Assembly: GCA_013791855.1 (NCBI GenBank)
Contig: VMTA01000011.1
Span: 87,249-151,248, forward strand
Source of the DNA: Sideroxydans sp.
Lineage (GTDB): Bacteria; Pseudomonadota; Gammaproteobacteria; Burkholderiales; Gallionellaceae
DNA: 64,000 bases
Direction: 5' to 3'
This document shows, in pieces, positions 8,492 to 16,007 of this stretch (positions are counted from its first letter, which is position 1; every line of letters starts with the position of its first letter). A model generated the notes under the pieces. That model was given only the letters and a program-made list of their open reading frames with translations, made no database searches and was not told where the DNA came from. Position numbers and translations under genes: made by a program.

Positions 8492-8518
8492 GGCGCAATG
8501 CCCGTTGGTTATTGCGCC
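8492..8518. repeat. Hairpin repeat GGCGCAAT / ATTGCGCC
   Basis: A perfect 8-bp stem (8492-8499 with 8511-8518) with an 11-base loop and no T-tract lies between the inverted-repeat element and the stop codon of the AT-rich gene. The form GTAGGGCGCAATAACC...GGGCATTGCGCC resembles small dispersed repeats seen in many beta- and gammaproteobacteria. It could also protect the mRNA 3' end of the neighbouring minus-strand gene. Confidence 0.5.
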
Positions 8519-8527
8519 CTACGCCTG

Positions 8528-9127
8528 CTAATTTTGCGAAATTAATATTACTAAAGGAGCAAAGGCAAATAACAACGGGAAAAGGTAATCGGTAAATTCC
8601 GTGTCAAAAATAATAAAGTGGGGCAATTGAAATAGCACACATTCAATATATTCTTCGAGTGGCACGAGATATGTATAGCTCATGTCGTTTTTTCGCAAAT
8701 AAATTTGGACACCTTCAGGTAGCAGATGTGGATATTCGACTTCAAATCCATCTTCAATATCGATCCAGGACTGCCTTAGAGTTCTCTCTACTGGCTGAAA
8801 GACGTTAATGGGGTGGTCTCTATAAAATAAGATTGCGGATCTTATAGCTAATGGCTTACGTACTCTGTCGAATATCGCATATTTGACTTTGTCTACAGCC
8901 TTTTCTCTGCGGAAAAACTGAACATAGCGCACCAACCAATATGCCCAAAGCAACCAAAGGGAGTAAACAAGAACCTCAGGTTTACCAACCGTAATAGATG
9001 CCCCTAATAAAGACAACGTTTCATTAATTCGGAAATGAGCAACTTGAGCAACAATCAGCAATGCGCTTATTACAAAAAGATCCCTGCGTTGCCTAATGAA
9101 TGAAAGTGCTGAATCAGAATCAGACAT
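8528..9127 (-). CDS. AT-rich hypothetical membrane protein
   Basis: A 199-residue protein that I do not recognise. It has two hydrophobic segments near the N-terminus (LFVISALLIVAQVAHF and VLVYSLWLLWAYWLVRYVQFF), a central polar region with FYRDHPINVF and a hydrophobic C-terminus ending in ILISQN. Base composition is clearly more AT-rich than the neighbours, suggesting recent acquisition. The frame extends 54 bases further to a TTG overlapping the polA stop, but the ATG at 9127 is preceded by AGGAG with a 10-base gap, so I chose it. It lies directly between polA and the inverted-repeat element. Confidence 0.65.
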   Translation of the reverse strand: MSDSDSALSFIRQRRDLFVISALLIVAQVAHFRINETLSLLGASITVGKPEVLVYSLWLLWAYWLVRYVQFFRREKAVDKVKYAIFDRVRKPLAIRSAILFYRDHPINVFQPVERTLRQSWIDIEDGFEVEYPHLLPEGVQIYLRKNDMSYTYLVPLEEYIECVLFQLPHFIIFDTEFTDYLFPLLFAFAPLVILISQN

Positions 9128-9177
9128 TGATTGCGTACTCCTAATAGTCTCGTAATCTCGAATGCTTCTCATTGAGG

Positions 9178-11913
9178 TCAATGCGCCTCATCCCAATTCA
9201 TCCCCTCCCCCAATCCCACTTCAAGTGGAACCTTGAGGTCAGCCACCCCACACATCAACTCCCGCACCTTCTCCTTCACACGCGAAAGTTCAGCATCAGG
9301 CACTTCCAACACCAATTCATCATGCACCTGCATGATCATCTTGGTTTCCAACTTCTCTTGCTCCAGCCAATCCTGCACCGCGATCATCGCGAGCTTGATG
9401 AGGTCGGCCGCCGTGCCCTGCATCGGCGCATTGATCGCCGCGCGTTCAGCCGCCTGACGGCGCATACCGTTCGCGCCGTTGATCTCGGGTAGCCACAAAC
9501 GACGCCCGAACCAGGTCTCAACAAAACCCTGCGCCTTGGCTTGTTCGCGCGTGTCGTCCATGTAGCGCTTCACGCCGGGGTAACGCGCGAAGTAGACGTC
9601 GATGTATTGCTTGGCGGCACTGTTCTCGATACCGAGCTGTGAGGCGAGGCCGTAGGCGGACATGCCGTAGATGAGGCCGAAGTTGATGACCTTGGCGTAG
9701 CGGCGCTGCTCGCTGCTCACATCATTCAGTGACACGCTGAACACTTCAGCGGCGGTGGCACGGTGGATGTCCTCACCGTTGGCGAAGGCTTTGAGCAGAC
9801 CTTCGTCGCCGGAGAGGTGCGCCATGATGCGCAGTTCGATCTGCGAGTAGTCGGCGGATACGATGCGCGAATTCGGCGGGGCGATGAAGGCTTCGCGGAT
9901 GCGACGGCCTTCGGGGGTGCGGATGGGAATGTTCTGCAGGTTGGGGTCGCTGGACGAGAGTCGTCCGGTGACGGCTACGGCTTGCGAGTAGCTGGTGTGC
10001 ACGCGACCTGTCTTGGCGTTCACCATCAGCGGCAGTTTGTCGGTGTAGGTGGATTTAAGTTTGGCCATGCCCCTATGCTCCAGCAGCAGTTTGGGCAACG
10101 GGTAGTCGAGCGCGAGTTCCTGCAACACTTCTTCGTCGGTGGAACGCGCACCGGTGGCGGTCTTCTTCTTGGAGGGGATGCCAAGTTTGTCGAACAGGAT
10201 CTCTTGCAACTGTTTGGGTGAGGCGAGATTGAACGGCTGGCCTGCCAACTCGAATGCTTGTTTCTCGATCTCGTTCAAGCGCAGACCCAACTCGTGGCTT
10301 TGTCGTGACAGTTTTCCGCTGTCGATGAGCACGCCGTTGCGTTCCATCTTGAACAGCACTTCACGCACCGGCATCTCAATGTCTCGATAGACCTCAGCCA
10401 ATCTTCCTTGCAGTTGCGGCGACAGGGTCTGGTGCAATTGCAGGGTGATGTCGGCATCTTCTGCTGCGTACTTGGTGGCTGTTTCGATATCGACTTGATC
10501 GAAGCCAATCTGCTTCGCGCCCTTGCCCGCCACGTCGGTGTAGCTGATGGTGCTCATACCGAGATGACGCAATGCAAGATTGCCCATCTCGTGCGGCTTG
10601 TGTGATTCCAGCACGTAGGATTGCAACAGCGTGTCTTCGGCGATACCGCGCAGGGTGATGCCGTGGTTGGCGAAGATGTGCTGGTCGTATTTCAGGTTCT
10701 GTCCCAGCTTCTTGTGCGCGTCGCTTTCCAACCAAGGCTTGAGTATTTCCAATGCGCGGTCGAAACCGATCTGATCCGGCGCACCGGGATAGTTGTGCGC
10801 CATCGGGATGTAAGCAGCTTCGTGGGGCGTTATCGACAGCGAGATACCAACCAGTTGCGCGACCATGGGGTCGAGGCCGGTGGTTTCGGTGTCCAGGCTC
10901 ACCAAGGGGGCGACCAGCAGTTTTGCCAGCCAGACATCGAGTTGGGCTTCAGTGAGGATGGCTTGGTAATTTGAGGTGTCGTTCTGGAACAGGTCTTGCG
11001 GGGCTTCGGCTTGCGTGAAGTCGCGCTGCGCAACGCTGGGTGTGGTACGCGGCTTCGGAGCAGATGCTTCGCCGGTCAATTCGCGCATCAGGCTGCGGAA
11101 GCCGAAGTGCTCATACATGGCCTTCAGCTTTTCGGTGTCGGCGACGGGGGCGACCAGCTCGTCGAAACGTTTGTCCAGCGCCACGTCGCATTTCACGGTG
11201 ACCAGTTGCTTGCCCATCGGCAGCCATGCCAGTGCCTCGCGCAGGTTGTTGCCGACCGCGCCTTTCACTTCGTCAGCGTGCGCGATGAGTTTGTCCAGCG
11301 AGCCGTATTCTGTGAGCCATTTGACGGCGGTCTTGGGTCCGCACTTCGCAACGCCGGGGACGTTATCCACCGTGTCGCCGACCAGCGCGAGGTAATCGAT
11401 GATGCGTTCGGGCGGCACGCCGAACTTGGCGGTGACGCCGGCGATATCCAGTTTCTCCTCGCTCATGGTGTTGACCCACAGCGTGTTGTCGTCGACCAGT
11501 TGCGTGAGGTCCTTGTCGCCGGTGGAGATGATGCAGCGCGCGCCATTGCGCGAAGCCTCGCGTGCCAGCGTGCCGATCACGTCATCGGCTTCCACACCGT
11601 CCACCATCAGGATGTTCCAGCCGGCGGCGGCCACCACTTCGTGCAGCGGTTCGACCTGTGCGCGCAGGTCGTCCGGCATGGACGGGCGGTTTGCCTTGTA
11701 TTCCGGGAACCAATCGTCGCGAAACGTCTTGCCCTTCGCGTCGAACACGCAGGCGCTATAATCCGCCGGGTAGTCGGCTCGCAGACGTCGCAGCATGTTG
11801 AGCACGCCCTGTATGGCACCGGTGGGTTCACCCTGCGGGCTACGCAGATCGGGCATGGCATGGAATGCGCGGTAGAGATAGGACGAGCCGTCCACCAACA
11901 ACAGGGTTTTCAT
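9178..11913 (-). CDS. polA: DNA polymerase I
   Basis: A 911-residue polymerase with all three domains. The N-terminal 5'-3' exonuclease opens MKTLLLVDGSSYLYRAFHA. The 3'-5' exonuclease appears active, with the DxE motif in SLDTETTGLD, NLKYDQHIFANHG, and the later Asp in YAAEDADITLQLH. Polymerase motif A is SADYSQIELRIMAHLSGDEG, motif B is RRYAKVINFGLIYGMSAYG and motif C is MQVHDELVLEVP. It serves Okazaki-fragment maturation and excision repair. The upstream 22-codon extension is discarded because the family starts at MKTLLLVDG. Only 15 bases separate its start from that of the divergent LOG gene. Confidence 0.97.
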   Translation of the reverse strand: MKTLLLVDGSSYLYRAFHAMPDLRSPQGEPTGAIQGVLNMLRRLRADYPADYSACVFDAKGKTFRDDWFPEYKANRPSMPDDLRAQVEPLHEVVAAAGWNILMVDGVEADDVIGTLAREASRNGARCIISTGDKDLTQLVDDNTLWVNTMSEEKLDIAGVTAKFGVPPERIIDYLALVGDTVDNVPGVAKCGPKTAVKWLTEYGSLDKLIAHADEVKGAVGNNLREALAWLPMGKQLVTVKCDVALDKRFDELVAPVADTEKLKAMYEHFGFRSLMRELTGEASAPKPRTTPSVAQRDFTQAEAPQDLFQNDTSNYQAILTEAQLDVWLAKLLVAPLVSLDTETTGLDPMVAQLVGISLSITPHEAAYIPMAHNYPGAPDQIGFDRALEILKPWLESDAHKKLGQNLKYDQHIFANHGITLRGIAEDTLLQSYVLESHKPHEMGNLALRHLGMSTISYTDVAGKGAKQIGFDQVDIETATKYAAEDADITLQLHQTLSPQLQGRLAEVYRDIEMPVREVLFKMERNGVLIDSGKLSRQSHELGLRLNEIEKQAFELAGQPFNLASPKQLQEILFDKLGIPSKKKTATGARSTDEEVLQELALDYPLPKLLLEHRGMAKLKSTYTDKLPLMVNAKTGRVHTSYSQAVAVTGRLSSSDPNLQNIPIRTPEGRRIREAFIAPPNSRIVSADYSQIELRIMAHLSGDEGLLKAFANGEDIHRATAAEVFSVSLNDVSSEQRRYAKVINFGLIYGMSAYGLASQLGIENSAAKQYIDVYFARYPGVKRYMDDTREQAKAQGFVETWFGRRLWLPEINGANGMRRQAAERAAINAPMQGTAADLIKLAMIAVQDWLEQEKLETKMIMQVHDELVLEVPDAELSRVKEKVRELMCGVADLKVPLEVGLGEGMNWDEAH

Positions 11914-11928
11914 AATTAGGGATCCGCA

Positions 11929-12645
11929 ATGAACAACGATATGAAACTGCCGCCGGCACAATCGCCCGAATTGATGCAATCGAAGGAGTCCTGGCGGGTG
12001 TTCGGCATTATGTCAGAATTCGTTTCAGCGACCGAACGCCTGAACAACATCCATCCGGCGGTGAGCATCTTCGGCAGCGCGAGCACACCGCATGAGCATC
12101 CCTATTACCAATTGACCGAAGAGATCTCGCGCCTGCTGTCGGACGCCGGATTCTCGGTCATCTCAGGCGGCGGCCCCGGCATCATGGAAGCAGCCAACAA
12201 GGGCGCGTTCTACGGCAAGTCGCCCAGCGTCGGTCTCAACATCCAGTTGCCGCATGAGCAGCACAACAACCCCTACCAGAACATCAGCCAGACCTTCCAC
12301 CACTTCTTCACGCGCAAGGTGATGTTCGTGAAGTTCGCCAGCGCCTATGTGGTGATGCCCGGCGGCTTCGGCACGCTGGACGAGCTGATGGAAGCGCTGA
12401 CGCTGGTGCAGACCGGCAAGACGCGGCGCATGCCCATCATCCTGGTCGGCAGCAAGTTCTGGGGCGGTCTGGTGGAATGGTTCAGAACCACGCTGCTGGA
12501 AGAGAAGGTGATCGGCCCCGGCGACCTCGATCTGGTCCAGGTCATCGATGAACCGGAACAGGTGGTGGCTGCCATCTTCAAGCATTACGAGACGCGCGGC
12601 TTCGAGCCTTCTCCCGCGGAACGCGAGATGCAGCTCAATCTTTAA
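11929..12645 (+). CDS. LOG family protein (TIGR00730-type nucleoside 5'-monophosphate phosphoribohydrolase)
   Basis: A 238-residue Rossmann-like protein with the signature motifs SGGGPGIMEAANKGA and MPGGFGTLDELMEALTLVQT, diagnostic for the LOG family. Members, often misannotated as lysine decarboxylases, release the base from nucleoside monophosphates; in plants this activates cytokinins, and the bacterial physiological substrate is usually unclear. GSASTPHEHPYY fits the longer bacterial subgroup. It starts 15 bases from polA, divergently, and is followed 36 bases later by the DUF2782 gene. Confidence 0.88.
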   Translation: MNNDMKLPPAQSPELMQSKESWRVFGIMSEFVSATERLNNIHPAVSIFGSASTPHEHPYYQLTEEISRLLSDAGFSVISGGGPGIMEAANKGAFYGKSPSVGLNIQLPHEQHNNPYQNISQTFHHFFTRKVMFVKFASAYVVMPGGFGTLDELMEALTLVQTGKTRRMPIILVGSKFWGGLVEWFRTTLLEEKVIGPGDLDLVQVIDEPEQVVAAIFKHYETRGFEPSPAEREMQLNL

Positions 12646-12681
12646 CGTAGAATCGCACACCTCACTGAACGGACCCCCATC

Positions 12682-12951
12682 ATGCGCATCCTTACCCTGC
12701 TCATCCTGTTATGTATCGGCCTGAACGTCCACGCCGAGACCGACACCACGCCCGAGGTGACCATCACCCCGCAGTCCGATACGCTGATCGAGGAATATCG
12801 TTCGCACGGCAAGCTGTACATGATCAAGATCACCCCGAAGTACGGCCCGCCCTATTACCTGATCGACGAGCGCGGCGACGGCAAGTTCGCGCGCCAGGAC
12901 AATCTGGATTCCGGCCTGCGCGTGCCGCAATGGATCATCAAGACCTTCTGA
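12682..12951 (+). CDS. DUF2782 family exported protein
   Basis: An 89-residue protein with a Sec-type signal peptide (MRILTLLILLCIGLNVHA) and a short conserved mature part: VTITPQSDTLIEEYRSHGKL, MIKITPKYGPPYYLID and VPQWIIKTF. This matches DUF2782, found almost exclusively next to polA or thrB in proteobacteria. The function is unknown; a periplasmic location is predicted. It lies 12 bases upstream of thrB and is probably cotranscribed. Confidence 0.85.
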   Translation: MRILTLLILLCIGLNVHAETDTTPEVTITPQSDTLIEEYRSHGKLYMIKITPKYGPPYYLIDERGDGKFARQDNLDSGLRVPQWIIKTF

Positions 12952-12963
12952 CAGGACACAGGC

Positions 12964-13905
12964 ATGGCAGTTTTCACCAGTGTCTCTGAAGCAGACATCA
13001 CGCATTGGCTTTCCCATTATTCGCTGGGCACCCTGCAGGCACTGCAGGGTATCCCGGCCGGCATCGAGAACACCAACTACTTCGTCACCACCGGCAACGG
13101 CCGCTTCGTGCTGACGCTGTTCGAGAAACTCACGCCCGACGAGCTGCCGTTCTATCTCAACCTGATGTCGCATCTGGCGCGGCACGGCATCCCCTGCCCG
13201 GCACCGGTGGCCGACCGCGACAACCGCTTCCTCGGAGAACTGAACGGCAAGCCGGCCTGCATCGTCAGCCGCCTGTCGGGCAAATCGGTCACGCAGCCGG
13301 GCGTCGCGCAATGCGCGGCCGTAGGCGCGATGCTGGGACAGATGCACATCGCCGGACAGAGTTTCGGCGAAGCGATGGAAAATCCGCGCGGCGCGGCCTG
13401 GCGCGCGGCTGCCTCGCAGCAAGTCGCAAGATTCCTGCCACAGGAGGCGGCACAGTTGCTGGCGGATGAAGTCGCTTTGCATGCCGCACGCGAAAACGCC
13501 GATCTGCCGCGCGGTGTGATCCATGCCGACCTGTTCCGCGACAACGTGCTGATGGAAGACGACCGCGTCGGCGGCCTCATCGATTTCTATTTCGCCTGCA
13601 CGGATGTGCTGTTGTATGACGTGGCAATCACGCTCAACGATTGGTGCATGCAGACGGACGGGCATCTCGATGTCACACGCGCCGGAGAATTCCTGCGCGC
13701 CTACCATGCAGTGCGCCCGTTCACGACAGCCGAAGCCGGCGCATGGCCGATGACCTTGCGTCTGGCCGCGCTGCGCTTCTGGATCTCGCGCCTGTACGAC
13801 CTGCACCTGCCGCGTGATGGCGAGATGGTCAACGCGCATGATCCGGCCGTGTTCGAGCGCATCCTGCGCAATCACATCGCCACTGACCGTCCGGTCTGGC
13901 TATAG
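12964..13905 (+). CDS. thrB: Homoserine kinase (APH-fold type)
   Basis: A 313-residue member of the aminoglycoside-phosphotransferase-like homoserine kinases used by many beta- and alphaproteobacteria, not the GHMP type of E. coli. Motifs: MAVFTSVSEADITHWL at the start, GIPAGIENTNYFVTT, the catalytic loop GVIHADLFRDNVLM and the metal-binding GLIDFYFACTD. It phosphorylates L-homoserine in the threonine pathway. The position after DUF2782 near polA is a common betaproteobacterial order. An AGGA lies about seven bases upstream of the ATG. Confidence 0.93.
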   Translation: MAVFTSVSEADITHWLSHYSLGTLQALQGIPAGIENTNYFVTTGNGRFVLTLFEKLTPDELPFYLNLMSHLARHGIPCPAPVADRDNRFLGELNGKPACIVSRLSGKSVTQPGVAQCAAVGAMLGQMHIAGQSFGEAMENPRGAAWRAAASQQVARFLPQEAAQLLADEVALHAARENADLPRGVIHADLFRDNVLMEDDRVGGLIDFYFACTDVLLYDVAITLNDWCMQTDGHLDVTRAGEFLRAYHAVRPFTTAEAGAWPMTLRLAALRFWISRLYDLHLPRDGEMVNAHDPAVFERILRNHIATDRPVWL

Positions 13906-13914
13906 GAGACAACC

Positions 13915-14691
13915 ATGGAGATACGCAAACTCGAAGCCGCGCGCGGCTGGACCTGGGTCAAACAGGGCTTTCAACTTCTGATGCGCAATCCGCTGCTCAG
14001 CATCAGCAGCGCTATCCTGTGTCTGCTGTCAGTGTTCGTAGCGCTGATGCTGCCGCTGATCGGGCCTTTGCTTGCGGTGGCGCTGATGCCCATCATGCTG
14101 GCCGGATACATGAACATCTGCCGCGCGCTGGAAGAGAACGAGAAGGTGGCACCTGCCATGTTGCTGGCCGGTTTCAAAAAACACACTTCCAGTCTGGTCG
14201 CACTGGGTGCGTTCCTGATGCTGGGTATGTTGTTCGCCTCGACTGTGATGGTGACCGTGGGCGGCGAGTCGTTCGCCGCGCTGATGGAACAGATGCACAG
14301 TGCCGAGGACTCACAGAAGCTGATGCAGGCCATCGCGGGCGGCGACAGCCGTGTCTCGCTGGCCGTGCTGATCGGATTGACGCTCATGCTGGCACTGGTG
14401 GTGGCCTGGCAATACGCGCCCATCCTGGTGTTCTTCAGCGGCATCTCGCCATGGCTCGCTTTAAAGGCCAGCTTCGCCGGCACACTGCGCAACATCATTC
14501 CTTACACCGTGTACAGCCTGATCATGCAGGTGCTCACCATGCTGCTCGGCATCCTGCCGTTCGGCATCGGCATGCTGCTGTTGCTGCCGCTGGGCCTGAC
14601 CTCGCTGTATGTCAGCTATCGCAACATCTTCCCATGGCTGGATGAGACCAACCAAGCGGCCATCAAGGTCGAAACGGAGACGGTGCAATGA
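13915..14691 (+). CDS. BPSS1780-family membrane protein
   Basis: A 258-residue polytopic membrane protein opening MEIRKLEAARGWTWVKQGFQ, the characteristic start of the BPSS1780 family of betaproteobacteria. About six transmembrane segments are visible, including SSAILCLLSVFVALMLPLIG and the C-terminal GILPFGIGMLLLLPLGLTSL. No enzymatic motif is apparent and the function is unknown. It starts nine bases after thrB and its stop overlaps the next start by four bases, so the run from LOG to 15197 may be a single transcript. Confidence 0.75.
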   Translation: MEIRKLEAARGWTWVKQGFQLLMRNPLLSISSAILCLLSVFVALMLPLIGPLLAVALMPIMLAGYMNICRALEENEKVAPAMLLAGFKKHTSSLVALGAFLMLGMLFASTVMVTVGGESFAALMEQMHSAEDSQKLMQAIAGGDSRVSLAVLIGLTLMLALVVAWQYAPILVFFSGISPWLALKASFAGTLRNIIPYTVYSLIMQVLTMLLGILPFGIGMLLLLPLGLTSLYVSYRNIFPWLDETNQAAIKVETETVQ

Positions 14692-15197
14692 ATTTCAATC
14701 CCAGCCCCGAAGCCAGACGGCTGGCGCAGAGCCCGCACAACGTGTTCATCGTCGGCCTGTTCGCCTTCGACCTGTTCATGACACCTGCCGTGCTGGGCAT
14801 GAAGCTGGGCATGATCAGTCTGCTGATTCCGCTGTTCTGCTCGGGCGCACTGATGGCCTACATCAACTGGCGCGGTAAACAGGATACGGTGTGGTTCGTG
14901 CAGATGCACTGGCGACTGGCGTGGACGCGCTGCCGCATATTGATCATCGGTTATGCCGTCTCGGCCTCGCTGATCCTGATCGCCTGGCTGCTCAGCCAGA
15001 TATCGAACGACCCACACATGGCGAGCATCATCTGGACGGCGCTCACCCGTATCGCGCTGATGCCAACGCTGATCATCGTGCTGGTCACCTCGGTGATGGC
15101 GTTCTCCGCTTTTTCGATGGCGCAGAAAGGCGAACTGCCGGACAAGCTGGTGGCGAAGTTTCCGCCACCCGAAAATGTTGCCGCCGCTCAGGCTTGA
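14688..15197 (+). CDS. Hypothetical membrane protein
   Basis: A 169-residue protein with four likely transmembrane helices (FIVGLFAFDLFMTPAVLG, ISLLIPLFCSGALMAYI, ILIIGYAVSASLILIAWLL and LMPTLIIVLVTSVMAFSAF) and a short cytoplasmic tail. I do not recognise the family. It overlaps the preceding BPSS1780-type gene by four bases (ATGA), indicating translational coupling, and its last ten bases overlap the convergent AhpD-like gene. Confidence 0.65.
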   Translation: MNFNPSPEARRLAQSPHNVFIVGLFAFDLFMTPAVLGMKLGMISLLIPLFCSGALMAYINWRGKQDTVWFVQMHWRLAWTRCRILIIGYAVSASLILIAWLLSQISNDPHMASIIWTALTRIALMPTLIIVLVTSVMAFSAFSMAQKGELPDKLVAKFPPPENVAAAQA

Positions 15198-15538
15198 ATG
15201 AACTCTTCGTATGCGGCCAGCACTTCTGCCGCATACATCAAGGATGGGCCACCGCCCATATACACCGCCACCGCCAGCATCTCATTGATCTGTTCACGTG
15301 TCGCGCCCAGCTTCACCAATCCCCTGACATGAAAGCCGATGCAGCCTTCGCAGCGTGTCGAAACAGCGATGGCGGTGGCGATCAATTCTTTCTGCAGCGC
15401 ACTCAACACACCTTCCGCCATGGCGGATATTGCCATGGTGTCGAATCCTGCCATCGGCGCCTGCGCTTCTTTGCGGAAGGTGGTCAATTCCTTGCTGATA
15501 CCGCGCGTGATCTCTTTGTACGATTTACTCATCACCAC
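15188..15538 (-). CDS. Carboxymuconolactone decarboxylase / AhpD-like protein
   Basis: A 116-residue protein with the AhpD-type redox motif CEGCIGFHVRGL, in which two Cys and a nearby His form the peroxidase-like centre, followed by GATREQINEMLAVAVYMGGG, typical of the carboxymuconolactone decarboxylase superfamily. The CxxC makes a thiol-dependent antioxidant role more likely than a decarboxylase. It follows the MEKHLA gene by four bases and its stop overlaps the convergent membrane protein gene. Confidence 0.85.
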   Translation of the reverse strand: MVMSKSYKEITRGISKELTTFRKEAQAPMAGFDTMAISAMAEGVLSALQKELIATAIAVSTRCEGCIGFHVRGLVKLGATREQINEMLAVAVYMGGGPSLMYAAEVLAAYEEFIQA

Positions 15539-15542
15539 TCTC

Positions 15543-16007
15543 CTAGGTTGTAACCTTGTCCTGCACTATAAATATCGCCGCCTGCCCCTGATGCCCGCCC
15601 TGTGCATCAAGCAGATTCCAGATCGTGCAATCTGCGATGTGGAATCTGCGACCGCTCTTTGCCACACGCACACCGGAATAGCCGTCGATGTAACCCTGTT
15701 GCGCGACCTTGGCCAATGCCTGCTCGCGCGCTTGCTGCGCCACAGCTTCAGCAGATAGACGTGAAGGCAGTTGTGCGAACTCCTCCGCACTCATCTCGAA
15801 CTGCTGCAAGGCATAGCGGTTGCCATAGAAGAAGATGGGATCGGCCTCGGTGCCGTGGGCGACGATGGCGAACGGCGCTTCCCACAGCGCTTGCCGCAAT
15901 GCCTCGGCTTCTTCCGGCAATGCCTGCAGCAGCTGCTTGCCTGTGAGTCGCTGATAGCTTTCCGCGATCAGACGCAGCCGCGCATCAGATGGGCGTGAGC
16001 TTGGCAT
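15543..16007 (-). CDS. MEKHLA domain-containing protein
   Basis: A 154-residue protein made up of a MEKHLA domain, a PAS-like ligand-binding fold: LIAESYQRLTG, LWEAPFAIVAHGTEADPIFF, YGNRYALQQFEMS and GVRVAKSGRRFHIADCTIWN. Members are thought to bind small ligands or sense light/redox signals, but none is well characterised. Its start lies 23 bases inside the 3' end of uvrD and it is followed four bases later by the AhpD-like gene. The function is unknown. Confidence 0.82.
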   Translation of the reverse strand: MPSSRPSDARLRLIAESYQRLTGKQLLQALPEEAEALRQALWEAPFAIVAHGTEADPIFFYGNRYALQQFEMSAEEFAQLPSRLSAEAVAQQAREQALAKVAQQGYIDGYSGVRVAKSGRRFHIADCTIWNLLDAQGGHQGQAAIFIVQDKVTT

